A DNA stretch of 38,528 bases from Kallipyga massiliensis ph2 (GCF_000311985.1 NZ_HE978585.1:750032-788559), one strand, 5' to 3'. Counted from the first letter of the stretch, positions 1 through 10,796 are shown. A program made the numbers and translations. Notes: generated by a model from the sequence alone, not told the origin.

Positions 1-712
1 GTGGTGATTCCCCCTAGAATGGCGATTTCAAGCGGCTGGGGGAGTGGTGATTCCCCCTAGAATGGCGATTTCAGGTGACTGGGGGGAGTATCGATTCCCC
101 CTTAAGCAAGGATTTTGGCAGATAAGAGGGACAAGCGACTCCCCCCGGAATGAGGATTTTGGCAGAAAGGGGGGCTCGCCTTGGCCCCCCGGAACGAGGA
201 TTTTGGCAGAAAGGGGGGCTTACCTTGGCCCCCCGGAACGAGGATTTTGGCAGAAAGGGGGGCTCCGCCAGGCCCCCCGGAATGGGGATTTCAGCAGAAA
301 GGGGGGCTTACCTTGGCCCCCCGGAACGAGGATTTTGGCAGAAAGGGGGGCTCCGCCAGGCCCCCCCGGAATGGGGATTTCAGCGGAAAGGGGGGCTCAC
401 CTTGGCCCCCCGGAATGAGGATTTCGGCAGAAAGGGGGGCTTACCTTGGCCCCCCGGAACGAGGGTTTCGGCAGAAAGGGGGGCTCATGCAAGCCCCCCG
501 GAATGAGGATTTTGGCAGAAAGGGGGGCTCCGCCATGCCCCCCGGAATGAGGATTTCAGCGGAAAGGGGGGGCTCACCTTGGCCCCCCGGAATGAGGATT
601 TTAGCAGAAAGGGGGGCTCCGCCATGCCCCCCGGAATGAGGATTTCGGTAGAAAGGGGGGCTCCGCCATGCCCCCCGGAATAGGGATTTCGGCGGAAAGG
701 GGGGCCGGCATC
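1..712. repeat. Tandem 44-bp hairpin repeat array (about 16 copies)
   Basis: Copies begin with GGAAYGAGGATTTYRGCRG and start at 147, 191, 235, 279, 323, 368, 412, 456, 500, 544, 589, 633 and 677 (spacing 44, with 45 where one C or G is inserted). Each unit contains GGGGGGC, an 8-base loop and GCCCCCC. The loop has a few recurring variants (TCACCTTG, TTACCTTG, TCCGCCAK); the copy at 456 pairs one base further and has a 6-base loop. Positions 1-146 hold about three diverged copies in the same 43-44-base register, with GGGGGA/TCCCCC stems. The last copy breaks off near 712. The array starts outside the window. Open frames cross it in several registers, but only because the unit lacks stops; none has gene-like content. 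It sits immediately downstream of the 3' end of the pyridoxal kinase gene. Confidence 0.95.
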
Positions 713-758
713 CCAGCGCCACGGCCCCCAGTCCCACCAGCGCCCGCGGCGCCTCCCA

Positions 759-1697
759 TCACTTGCCCGGATTTCCCAGGAAGTCCTTGCCGGGGGCGGG
801 GACTTCCCGGAGGCTTTCCCGCCCTTCCCGGTAGCCGGGGGTCAGGGTTTGGTCCCGGTCGACCAGTTGGCCCAGTTCCGGGAGGAAGGCCTCCAGGAAG
901 ACCCCGTCGGTGTAGGGCTCGCCGTAGGCCACGCTGCCTTTCATGAGGCGGAGGACTTCGGTGGCGGCCAGCTTGCAGGCCCTGTCAAAGGAGGAGCCTG
1001 TCATCAGGAGGCCCAGGAGGATGGTGGAGTAGAGGTCCCCGGTTCCCTGGTATTGGACATCGAAGTAGTCCTGGCTCAGGCTGGTGATTTTGCCGCGGTC
1101 ATAGAGTCGGCAGGCGATTTGGCCCTCTTGGTCCCCGGGGCATGAGGTGACGACGATTTCTTGGGGACCCATATCGGCCAGCTCTTCCAGGAGGTCTCGG
1201 AAGGCTTCGGGGCCGATTTCGGGATTGTAGGGCCGGTCGAGGAGGAGGAAGAGCTCGGTCAGGTTGGGAGTGATGACATCGGCCTGGGCTACCAGCTTCC
1301 GCATTTCGCCCGCCATGGCAGGAGAAATGGAGGCGTAGAAGTCGCCCCGGTCCCCCATGACGGGGTCGACCATGACCAGGCTGTCCTCTCGCTGGAAGTT
1401 CCGGATCAGGTCGCCCACCAGGTCGCATTGGCGGGGGGAGCCCAGGAAGCCGCTGTAGATGGCGTCGAACTCCAGATGGAGCTCTTTCCAATGCCGGAAG
1501 CTGGCTTCCATGGAGTCGGTGAGGTCATAGAAGGAGTAGCCCGGGAAGGCTCCTCCGGTGTGGGTGGAGAGGACGGCCGTGGGGGCGGGGACGACCTGGA
1601 TCCCCATGGCGGAGAGGGTGGGGATGACCACCGTGAGGGAGACCCGGCCGAAGCCGGACAGGTCGTGGATGGCGCAGCAGCGTTTTAATCTTGGCAT
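759..1697 (-). CDS. Pyridoxal/pyridoxamine kinase (PdxK/PdxY-like)
   Basis: Predicted to phosphorylate pyridoxal, pyridoxamine or pyridoxine with ATP in the cytoplasm (vitamin B6 salvage). The 312-residue product has the ribokinase-superfamily landmarks of this family: an N-terminal substrate region HDLSGFGRVS (11-20), DPVMGD (111-116), the TPNLTEL segment (143-149) and the GTGD anion-hole/catalytic motif (218-221, Asp221 as likely base). It is about 25 residues longer than usual PdxY; the extra part is a polar C-terminal tail after residue 285. The start is preceded by GAGGAG at good distance. It lies 4 bases behind the radical SAM gene, with its ribosome binding site inside that gene's end, so the two are co-transcribed. 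Pyridoxal phosphate made here would serve, among others, glycogen phosphorylase encoded later in the window. Exact substrate preference is not readable from sequence. Confidence 0.88.
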   Translation of the reverse strand: MPRLKRCCAIHDLSGFGRVSLTVVIPTLSAMGIQVVPAPTAVLSTHTGGAFPGYSFYDLTDSMEASFRHWKELHLEFDAIYSGFLGSPRQCDLVGDLIRNFQREDSLVMVDPVMGDRGDFYASISPAMAGEMRKLVAQADVITPNLTELFLLLDRPYNPEIGPEAFRDLLEELADMGPQEIVVTSCPGDQEGQIACRLYDRGKITSLSQDYFDVQYQGTGDLYSTILLGLLMTGSSFDRACKLAATEVLRLMKGSVAYGEPYTDGVFLEAFLPELGQLVDRDQTLTPGYREGRESLREVPAPGKDFLGNPGK

Positions 1698-1701
1698 AAT
1701 A

Positions 1702-2637
1702 TTAGCTCCTCGTATTCCGATAGCTTTCGATTCCGCAATAGGTCACGGTGTCCAGACCGTCCTCGGCCTTGAGGGTCCGAATGAAGGCCTCCGTATCCTT
1801 CACTCCGCGCTCCTCCAGGAAGTGGACCAGCTCGAAGCGGTTCATGGGGTGGCGCTTGCAGATGGTTAGGACCGCCTGGAGGGGGTCCTCCTCCGCACTG
1901 TCGAAGTCCTGGTCGGTCAGATAGTCCAGGGCGGTCCCCCCAAGGAGGTCGGCGGCCCTTTGGACGGTCTTGTGGTCGGGCGCCTTGACCGTGGGGTCGG
2001 CCGGGGGCCGAACGGGGGTGTTGATGTAGACCCGGTCAGGCCGGATGGCATCGACCAGGGTCTTGATGGCCGAAAGCTGGTCGGGGCTGTCGTTCATCCC
2101 GGTCAGGAGCATGACCTCCAGCCAGAGCTGGCCTTGGTAGTCTTTGGCAAAAGCCTTGAGCCCCTCGATAATGGCCGGAAAGGAAATGTGGGGGGAGGGG
2201 CGGTGGATGGCCCGCCAGGTGGGCTCATCGGCCGCCTCCAAGGAGGGGAGGACGATGTCCGCTTTCATGAGGGCCTGACGGACCTCCGGCCGGTCCATAT
2301 TCCCGGAATTGGTGATGACCGCGACCGGCTTGGTCTGGCGAGCGTGCAAGCCATCAATCAAGTCATCCAGCCGGGAGTAGAGGGTGGGCTCCCCCTCTCC
2401 GCAGACGGTGATCGTATCGTAGCCCACCCCTTCCTCCAGGAAGCTGTCGACTTCCGCCAGGAGATCATCCAGGGGGAACCACTCCTTCCGGTCTCCACTC
2501 ATCCGGTTGGTGGCCCCCAACATGCAGTAGTTGCAGGCATAATTGCAGGTCTTGCCCGGGATGGGGCTGACCCCCAAAGACCGGCCCAAGCGCCGGGAAG
2601 GGATAGGTCCATAGACGTGTTCACGTTCCTTCACCAT
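1702..2637 (-). CDS. Radical SAM protein, Fe-S oxidoreductase of the COG0731 type
   Basis: A 311-residue protein with the 4Fe-4S radical SAM motif CNYACNYC (Cys31, Cys35, Cys38) following the family-typical N-terminus GPIPSRRLGRSLGVSPIP. A GEGEP-type SAM-binding segment (CGEGEPTLYS) follows. The C-terminal part carries a small helical region (about 240-311) with no recognised motif. Substrate is unknown; proteins of this family are widespread in anaerobes and mostly uncharacterised. I chose the ATG at 2637 because AGAGGAG precedes it; a longer reading frame reaching 2685 has no ribosome binding site and would run into the terminator hairpin at 2665-2703. It is the first gene of a pair with the pyridoxal kinase. 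The close position behind the glutaredoxin terminator means it needs either its own promoter inside that gene or read-through. Confidence 0.85.
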   Translation of the reverse strand: MVKEREHVYGPIPSRRLGRSLGVSPIPGKTCNYACNYCMLGATNRMSGDRKEWFPLDDLLAEVDSFLEEGVGYDTITVCGEGEPTLYSRLDDLIDGLHARQTKPVAVITNSGNMDRPEVRQALMKADIVLPSLEAADEPTWRAIHRPSPHISFPAIIEGLKAFAKDYQGQLWLEVMLLTGMNDSPDQLSAIKTLVDAIRPDRVYINTPVRPPADPTVKAPDHKTVQRAADLLGGTALDYLTDQDFDSAEEDPLQAVLTICKRHPMNRFELVHFLEERGVKDTEAFIRTLKAEDGLDTVTYCGIESYRNTRS

Positions 2638-2664
2638 TGACTCCTCTCTTTCAGCCATATGCCG

Positions 2665-2703
2665 TAAAAAAAGAGATGACCACAAAAGCTGTGCTCATCT
2701 CTT
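2665..2703 (-). terminator. Intrinsic terminator/attenuator behind the glutaredoxin gene
   Basis: On the minus strand AAGAGATGA (2703-2695) pairs with TCATCTCTT (2679-2671), with an inner CACA/TGTG pairing, followed by seven to eight T. It ends the glutaredoxin transcript and lies only 28 bases before the radical SAM start. Confidence 0.85.
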
Positions 2704-2734
2704 GGTCCTCTTTCGTCGGGCGATTTCCTTCGAA

Positions 2735-3028
2735 TTAGAGGATGGGGCAGGTGTTTCCTCCCGCATCATCCGGATCGACGGCCTCGCCCTGGACAAAGTT
2801 CTCCTTGAGATACTCAATAATATCCATGGACTCATACATGGGCTTTTCATCAATAAAGAGGCAGGGGACCATGTCCTGTCCGCCCTGTTTGATCAGGTAG
2901 TCTTCATTAGCCGGGTCGGCCTTGATGTCAACTTCTTCGATGCCTTGGATCCGGTTTTTCTCGATGAAAGACCGGACTTTCTTGCAGAAGGGGCAGGTTT
3001 CTTTATAAAAGAGACGATACTGTGTCAT
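2735..3028 (-). CDS. Glutaredoxin-like thiol-disulfide oxidoreductase
   Basis: A 97-residue thioredoxin-fold protein with the dithiol active site TCPFC (CPFC at 12-15), a VP cis-proline (54-55) and the ESMDIIEYL segment of glutaredoxins (66-74). Predicted to reduce protein disulfides in the cytoplasm, or to serve as electron donor to a reductase; no glutathione genes are visible in the window. The final residues include one more Cys (94), not part of the core fold. The ATG at 3028 is preceded by AAAGGA; an upstream frame extension to 3127 lacks a ribosome binding site and reads as random sequence. It is a monocistronic gene ended by the strong hairpin at 2665-2703. It is the first minus-strand gene left of the putative origin region. 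Confidence 0.88.
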   Translation of the reverse strand: MTQYRLFYKETCPFCKKVRSFIEKNRIQGIEEVDIKADPANEDYLIKQGGQDMVPCLFIDEKPMYESMDIIEYLKENFVQGEAVDPDDAGGNTCPIL

Positions 3029-3229
3029 ATGTCTTCCTTTCCGTTTATCCATCTTCTCATGGACGGGGCGACCGGGACGAAACCCAGCCGTCAAGTTTAC
3101 TAAAGTTATTTTACCCATTTTCTCCACCTCTAAAAGAGGGGGCCGATCTCTTCAGCGACCTGTCGATATTTATAAGCCACCCTCTCCACTTTCAGCCATC
3201 CTCATGAATACATATTCCGGGCATTTTTG

Positions 3230-3660
3230 AAAAATAAATGATGGGCATGAAAAGAATCGGGATTTTTTCACATAATTATTTTTCAATTTTCTTGTCCAAT
3301 GGGCAAGATCTTGTTGGTCGCTTGGGTGGAGCCACAAGAGAATTGATAAGTTTTCAGCCTCATGGACAATTTATTCTTGGCTTGACCCCTTGTAGCGGAT
3401 TTGTCCAAAAAGTCAACCGCTTATTTCTTAGGGGACTTATCCACCGTTTTGTGGAAAGAATGTGGACAAAGAGGCCTACAATTCGGCTTATCCTCAAAAT
3501 TACCCACATTATCCACAGGTTTTGAGGAGGGCTTTGTCCACAAGCTTCCCAAAATGTCCCAAACCCTCCCCCTCCATATATTTATTCAAAGGGCCATCTT
3601 AGGCCCTTGTCCAAAAAAACTATGCAAAGGATCCCTAAGACTTATGGATGAATAGGTTTT
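3230..3660. other. Putative replication origin (DnaA-box cluster) at a strand-divergence point
   Basis: The whole stretch 3029-3716 holds no credible gene. Within 3437-3542 there are seven 9-mers like TTATCCACA: 3437-3445 (TTATCCACC), 3450-3458 and 3461-3469 (both reversed; TGTGGAAAG, TGTGGACAA), 3488-3496 (TTATCCTCA), 3500-3508 (TTACCCACA), 3509-3517 (perfect TTATCCACA) and 3534-3542 (TTGTCCACA). Weaker TTGTCCAAN copies lie at 3292, 3401 and 3607. AT-rich tracts flank the cluster (3228-3292 and 3655-3710), the left one a candidate unwinding element. All genes left of it are on the minus strand and nearly all to the right on the plus strand, the arrangement expected at oriC. Against it: no dnaA, dnaN, recF or gyrB is in the window. 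A DnaA-titration or regulatory site is the alternative. 3029-3229 shows nothing beyond a probable minus-strand leader. Confidence 0.55.
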
Positions 3661-3716
3661 GTAAAAAGGGAGTGGGGTATGTAAAGAGAAAGTAAATTAA
3701 TAAAAGGAGGCTCCAT

Positions 3717-4283
3717 ATGAAAGTTCATTTTGTTGGAAAAAATATCTCCATTCGTGACAACTTTAAGGACCTGACCCTTGAAAAACTGGAAAGACTGGAC
3801 AAGTACTTTGACGAGGATGTCCATGCCACGGTCACCATGTCCACCGAGGGGAGCCAGGAGAAGAGGGTGGAAGTAACCATTCCTGTTCCCGGCTCAGACG
3901 CTATCCTCCGGGCCGACCAAACCTCCTTTGATATGCTCCAGAGTGTCGACCAGTGTGTCTCGGCCCTGGTTTCCCAGATCCGGAAGTACAAGACCAAGCT
4001 CAAGAACCGCCACAAGGACGGGACCAAGACCGGCTTCCTCTTCGACCAAATCGAAGACCTGCCTGAAGAGGCGGTTGCTGATGACGTACCGGACATCGCC
4101 CGGGAGAAGAGAATTGACGTCCAGCCCATGACCCCGGAAGAAGCGGTCCTTCAAATGGACCTCCTGGGCCACGACTTTTTCCTCTTCCTGAATATGGAAG
4201 AAGACACCCTCTCCGTGGTCTACCGGAGAAAGGCCGGGAACTATGGCTTGATCACTCCGGAAGAAGGCCGGTTTATGAAATAA
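3717..4283 (+). CDS. hpf: Long-form ribosome hibernation promoting factor
   Basis: The product binds the 30S subunit and dimerises 70S ribosomes into inactive 100S particles in stationary phase or stress. The 188-residue length is that of the long form. Residues 1-100 form the S30AE/RaiA domain, starting with KVHFVGKNISIRDNF; about 105-130 is a linker; 132-188 is the C-terminal dimerisation domain with the characteristic EEAVLQMDLLGHDFFLFLN segment. AAAGGAGG stands at the ideal distance before the ATG. It is followed by its own terminator at 4336-4365 and then secA, an order (hpf-secA-prfB) conserved in Bacillota. It is the first plus-strand gene right of the DnaA-box cluster. Confidence 0.95.
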   Translation: MKVHFVGKNISIRDNFKDLTLEKLERLDKYFDEDVHATVTMSTEGSQEKRVEVTIPVPGSDAILRADQTSFDMLQSVDQCVSALVSQIRKYKTKLKNRHKDGTKTGFLFDQIEDLPEEAVADDVPDIAREKRIDVQPMTPEEAVLQMDLLGHDFFLFLNMEEDTLSVVYRRKAGNYGLITPEEGRFMK

Positions 4284-4335
4284 ATCTCCCGGAAGAGTTC
4301 CATGACCTTCCAAATTGTCCCAAATTGTCTTTTCG

Positions 4336-4365
4336 GGTCCCGTCCTTGTGGCGGGGCCTTTTTTT
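4336..4365 (+). terminator. Intrinsic terminator of hpf
   Basis: GGTCCCG (4336-4342) pairs with CGGGGCC (4352-4358, one G-U pair) and is followed by seven T. Confidence 0.8.
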
Positions 4366-4371
4366 GCCATA

Positions 4372-4396
4372 TTGCCAACAAATTTTTGTGTATAAT
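4372..4396 (+). promoter_or_regulatory. Probable secA promoter
   Basis: A perfect TATAAT (-10) lies at 4391-4396, 112 bases before the secA start. TTGCCA occurs upstream, but only at 13 or 21 bases spacing, so the -35 element is uncertain. Confidence 0.5.
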
Positions 4397-4426
4397 GGTT
4401 CTGTATGATTATTTTGGAATTGGCTC

Positions 4427-4486
4427 ATGAGCAAGCAGGGAGATTTTCCCCACTCAGGAGTCACCTGCTTGATGATAAAACTCTGA
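4427..4486 (+). CDS. Possible 19-codon leader peptide upstream of secA
   Basis: An ATG at 4427 opens a 19-codon frame, MSKQGDFPHSGVTCLMIKL, ending with TGA 21 bases before secA. It lies between the secA promoter and secA and exactly spans an inverted repeat, CAAGCAGG (4432-4439) with CCTGCTTG (4464-4471). Its ribosome binding site is poor (TTGGAATT), and it has no signal-peptide character, so it is not a SecM look-alike. It may simply be chance; the hairpin is the firmer observation. Confidence 0.25.
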   Translation: MSKQGDFPHSGVTCLMIKL

Positions 4487-4507
4487 ATAAGATAGGAAGA
4501 AGGGAAA

Positions 4508-7339
<2,832 letters not shown>

Positions 7340-7350
7340 GGAGGAAAGCC

Positions 7351-8464
7351 ATGGACCACCACGAAATCATGGGCCTTCTGACCTCCATGGGGGAGGTCTT
7401 GGACGAACTTAGGGGGTCCCTTTGACATCGAGGGCCTGGAAGAGTCCGTCCGCCAACTGACAAAAAGGACCATGGAGGCCGGGTTTTGGGATGACCCCGA
7501 CCGGGCCAAAAAGGTCATGATGGACCTGGATGCCAACAAGGCGACCATCGACCGCTATGAGGTTCTGGTGGAAAGCCACCGGGACCTGGAGGATATGATG
7601 GAGATCCTCTCCGAGGAGGAATTCTTCCAGTCCCAGGAGGACCTGTCCGAAGAGGCCCGACTTCTCAATAAGAAGGTCTCCGCCCTCCGGACCCACGCCC
7701 TCCTGTCGGGAAAATACGACCGGAATAACTGCTACTTCTCTATCCATGCGGGCTCCGGGGGGACGGAGGCCACGGACTGGGCGGAAATCCTCCAGCGGAT
7801 GTATGAGCGCTGGTTTGAGTCCCGAGGCTGGAAGTTCGAACAGACGGCCCTGACCCTCAATGAAACGGGCGGGGGGATCAAGTCGGTGGACTACTTTGTC
7901 ACCGGGGCCTATGCCTACGGCTACTGCAAGGGGGAAAAAGGCGTTCACCGCCTGGTTCGGATTTCTCCCTTTGATTCCCAGGGCCGCCGCCACACCTCCT
8001 TTGCCTCCGTGGATGTGTATCCGGAAATTCCGGATGTGGGGGAGATTGAGATTGACGAAAAAGACCTCAAGATCGACACCTACCGGTCCTCGGGGAAGGG
8101 GGGGCAGCATGTCAATACGACGGATTCTGCCGTCCGGATCACCCACCTCCCGACCGGGGTGGTGGTGACCTGCCAAAATGAAAGGTCCCAGATCCAAAAC
8201 CGGGCCAAGGCCTATGAGGAATTGGTGGCCAAGCTGGTCCAAATTAAGGAAGAGGAGCACCGGGAAGAGATTGCCGATATCCAGGGCAAGTACACTCAGA
8301 TATCCTGGGGGGCCCAGATCCGGTCCTATGTCTTCCAGCCCTACACTATGGTCAAGGATCACCGGACGGGTTTTGAAATGGGGAATGTGGACCGGGTGGT
8401 CGACGGAGACCTGGATGATTTTGTGGATGCCTATTTAAATTGGAAAGCACAGGAAGAGGTGTAG
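7351..8464 (+). CDS. prfB: Peptide chain release factor 2, with programmed +1 frameshift
   Basis: Recognises UGA and UAA stop codons and triggers peptide release. It is encoded in two frames: 24 codons from ATG 7351 (RBS AAGGAGG) end at an in-frame TGA (7423-7425), and the main frame continues from GAC at 7424. The shift site is the classic AGGGGG Shine-Dalgarno-like element followed by CTT TGA C, giving a 370-residue product. The anticodon-like SPF motif is at 205-207 and the catalytic GGQ at 250-252 ([17 protein letters not shown]). The frameshift lets RF2 levels regulate themselves: low RF2 slows reading of the TGA and favours slippage. It lies between secA and proS with 11- and 2-base gaps. 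An annotation beginning at 7472 would miss the first 40 residues. Confidence 0.97.
7411..7426 (+). promoter_or_regulatory. RF2 programmed frameshift signal
   Basis: AGGGGG (7411-7416), three bases, then CTT TGA C: the ribosome slips +1 on CTT when the UGA is decoded slowly. Confidence 0.95.
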
Positions 8465-8466
8465 CC

Positions 8467-10218
8467 ATGAGAATGAAACGATTTTACATGCCCACGTTGA
8501 GGGAGGTGCCGGCGGATGCGGAGATTGCCAGCCACCGCCTCCTCCTCCGGGCCGGAATGATCCGGATGACGGCTTCGGGCATTTATTCCTACCTCCCCCT
8601 TGGGGAGAGGGTCCTTCAGAAGGTGGAGCGGGTAGTCCGGGAGGAAATGGACCGGGCCGGTGCCCAGGAAATCCGGACCTCCATCCTCCAGCCCCGGGAA
8701 ATCTGGGAGGCATCGGGACGGTGGAGAACTTTCGGCCCGGAAATGTTCAAACTCAAGGACCGGAACGAGCGGGAATACTCCCTGGGCCCCACGGCCGAGG
8801 AATCCTTCACCGACCTGGTCAAGGAAGAAATCCGGTCCTACAAACAGCTCCCCCTCAACCTCTACCAGATCCAGTGGAAGTACCGGGATGAGAAGCGGCC
8901 CCGTTTCGGGATCAACCGGTCTCGGGAATTTCTCATGAAAGATGCCTACACCTTTGATGTGGACCGGGAATCCATGGAAGTCGCCTATCAAAACATGTGG
9001 GATGCCTACGTCCGGGTCTTTGACCGCCTGGGTCTGGACTACCGGGTAGTCCTGGGTGACAGCGGGGCCATGGGAGGGAACCTCTCCCATGAGTTCACCG
9101 CTCTCTCCGAAGTGGGGGAAGGCGTGATTGTCTATTGCCCCGACTGCGACTATGCGGCCACGGATGAAAAAGCCGGGATGGCCGGGGAGGAAGCTCCGAC
9201 CGAAGAGGCCGGCCAGGTAGAGAAGATCTCCACCCCCCATGTAACAACCATCGAGGACCTGGTGGACTTCCTGGGGGTGGATGCCGCCAAGATGGTCAAG
9301 GCCATCTGCCTCAAGGCCGGCGGGGACCCCGTCATGGTCTTCCTTCCTGCAGAAAGGGAACTCAACATGGCCAAATTGGTGGCCTACCTCCAGATCCCTG
9401 AACATGAAGTGGAGATGATGGACGATGAGACCATAGAAAAGCTGACCGGAGCCCAGGCAGGCTTCACCGGGCCTATCGGTTTGGATGAGTCGGTCCGGGT
9501 CCTGGTCGATCGGACGGTGACCGAACGGCCCAACCTGATCTGCGGGGCCAACGAAACGGGCTTCCATTTGAAGAACGTCAACTTCGGCCGGGACTTCGAT
9601 GGGGTAGTGGTGGATGACCTCCGGATGGTCAAAGAAGGGGACCGGTGTCCCAAGTGCGGCGCCCCCCTACACTTTGCCCGAGGGATTGAAGTGGGGAACA
9701 TCTTCCAGCTGGGGACCAAGTATTCCGAATCCATGGGGGCCAGCTTCCTGGATGAGAATGGGAAGTCCCAACCCATCATCATGGGGTCCTATGGAATCGG
9801 GGTTACTCGGTCTATCTCCGCCCTCGTGGAGCAGAACCACGATGACAAGGGAATCATTTGGCCCCTCCTGACCGCCCCCTACCAGGTCATCATCTCCATC
9901 ATGAACATGAAGGACAAAGTCCAGGTGGACCTGGCGGAAAAAATCTATGCCGACCTCATGAACAAGGGGGTTGAAGTCCTTTTGGATGACCGGGATGAGC
10001 GGGCCGGAGTCAAGTTCAACGACCGGGACCTGATTGGGATCCCCCTCCGGATTACCGTAGGAAAGAAGGCCGGGGAAGACTTGGTGGAATATTCCACCCG
10101 CAAGGAGATGGTCAACGAAGATTTGACCAGCGGACAAGCCATGGACCGGGTCCTGGACCTTTGCGGAGACCTTTGGGAAAAGAGTGCGAGAGGAGACCTG
10201 TCCCATGAAAGCAAATAA
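8467..10218 (+). CDS. proS: Prolyl-tRNA synthetase, bacterial type
   Basis: Class II aminoacyl-tRNA synthetase charging tRNA-Pro. The 583-residue protein has the bacterial architecture: motif 1 around 40-70, the GPTAEE loop (108-113), motif 2 with KYRDEKRPRFGINRSREF, an editing (INS, YbaK-like) insertion around 230-390 that would hydrolyse Ala-tRNA-Pro, motif 3 GSYGIGVTRS, and a C-terminal anticodon-binding domain with VEVLLDDRDERAGVKFNDRDLIG. The ATG at 8467 has GAGGTG in front and gives the family-typical start MKRFYMPTLRE after two residues; an earlier ATG at 8440 lies inside prfB. It starts 2 bases after prfB and overlaps the next lipoprotein gene by 14 bases, so it belongs to the secA-prfB operon. 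Confidence 0.97.
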   Translation: MRMKRFYMPTLREVPADAEIASHRLLLRAGMIRMTASGIYSYLPLGERVLQKVERVVREEMDRAGAQEIRTSILQPREIWEASGRWRTFGPEMFKLKDRNEREYSLGPTAEESFTDLVKEEIRSYKQLPLNLYQIQWKYRDEKRPRFGINRSREFLMKDAYTFDVDRESMEVAYQNMWDAYVRVFDRLGLDYRVVLGDSGAMGGNLSHEFTALSEVGEGVIVYCPDCDYAATDEKAGMAGEEAPTEEAGQVEKISTPHVTTIEDLVDFLGVDAAKMVKAICLKAGGDPVMVFLPAERELNMAKLVAYLQIPEHEVEMMDDETIEKLTGAQAGFTGPIGLDESVRVLVDRTVTERPNLICGANETGFHLKNVNFGRDFDGVVVDDLRMVKEGDRCPKCGAPLHFARGIEVGNIFQLGTKYSESMGASFLDENGKSQPIIMGSYGIGVTRSISALVEQNHDDKGIIWPLLTAPYQVIISIMNMKDKVQVDLAEKIYADLMNKGVEVLLDDRDERAGVKFNDRDLIGIPLRITVGKKAGEDLVEYSTRKEMVNEDLTSGQAMDRVLDLCGDLWEKSARGDLSHESK

Positions 10219-10765
10219 AAAAATCCTGTTAGTGGCCCTTGTTTTGGCCCTGGGCCTGACCGCCTGTGGAGAGAAGAAGCCGGCCCAGGAATCCCAAAGC
10301 TCGGAAAGTCAGCCTGTCAGCCAAGCGGAGCCGGTGGAAGCCTCCTCCTCGGCGGAGGAATCCTCATCGGAGGAAGACAGCGAGGAAGAGAAGGCGGAGA
10401 AGGCAGCCTACAATGAACTGGTCAAGACCTATCCCGCCATCACTATCAACCAGGTGGAGGAAGCCCGGGATAAGAAAGAGGACCGCCTGATTTACATGGG
10501 AGCCACTTATTGCCCCTATTGTCGGAAATTTATTCCCTTACTTGACGAAGTCGCCAAGAAAGAGGGCTGGACCCTGTATTACATGGACGCGGAAGCCCAA
10601 GGGGAGGAATTCGACCGCTTTGCGGAAGGAATTCAGGTTGAATATATTCCGGCGATCTTAGTGGTCAAAGAGGGAAAGGTCCTTGCTTACGACACCAACC
10701 ACTTTACCCAGCCCTTCACCAAGGAGGATATCCAAAGAAAAGTTGAAAGCTTGCTGAATAATTAG
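10205..10765 (+). CDS. Thioredoxin-fold lipoprotein with CPYC active site
   Basis: A 186-residue exported lipoprotein: basic n-region, hydrophobic stretch, and lipobox LTAC with Cys21 as the acylated residue. Residues 24-65 are a Ser/Glu-rich linker that holds the domain off the membrane. The thioredoxin fold follows, with CPYC (103-106), the MDAEAQG strand-turn region and the cis-proline at 149 (EYIPAIL). It resembles the CXXC thioredoxins annotated as bacteriocin-transport accessory or TlpA-like proteins and would act on disulfides outside the membrane, as oxidase or reductase. No partner such as CcdA is nearby. The ATG at 10205 follows AGAGGAGACC and overlaps the end of proS, so it is translationally coupled. 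A terminator follows at 10797-10831. Confidence 0.85.
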   Translation: MKANKKILLVALVLALGLTACGEKKPAQESQSSESQPVSQAEPVEASSSAEESSSEEDSEEEKAEKAAYNELVKTYPAITINQVEEARDKKEDRLIYMGATYCPYCRKFIPLLDEVAKKEGWTLYYMDAEAQGEEFDRFAEGIQVEYIPAILVVKEGKVLAYDTNHFTQPFTKEDIQRKVESLLNN

Positions 10766-10796
10766 TGAATATCCGGAAAAAAACTGGAAAAATACG

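Noticed and set aside
1-712. CRISPR array
   Set aside because: The period is regular but there are no unique spacers: the whole 44-base unit repeats, and no cas gene is nearby.
44-740. Repeat proteins encoded by open frames across the left array
   Set aside because: Several frames and both strands stay open because the unit has no stop codons; there is no good ribosome binding site.
3238-3655. Two small plus-strand open frames in the DnaA-box region
   Set aside because: No ribosome binding site, amino acid composition is random, and they cross the DnaA boxes.
8431-9567. Antisense frame opposite proS
   Set aside because: Shadow of GC-biased coding sequence; no recognisable motif.
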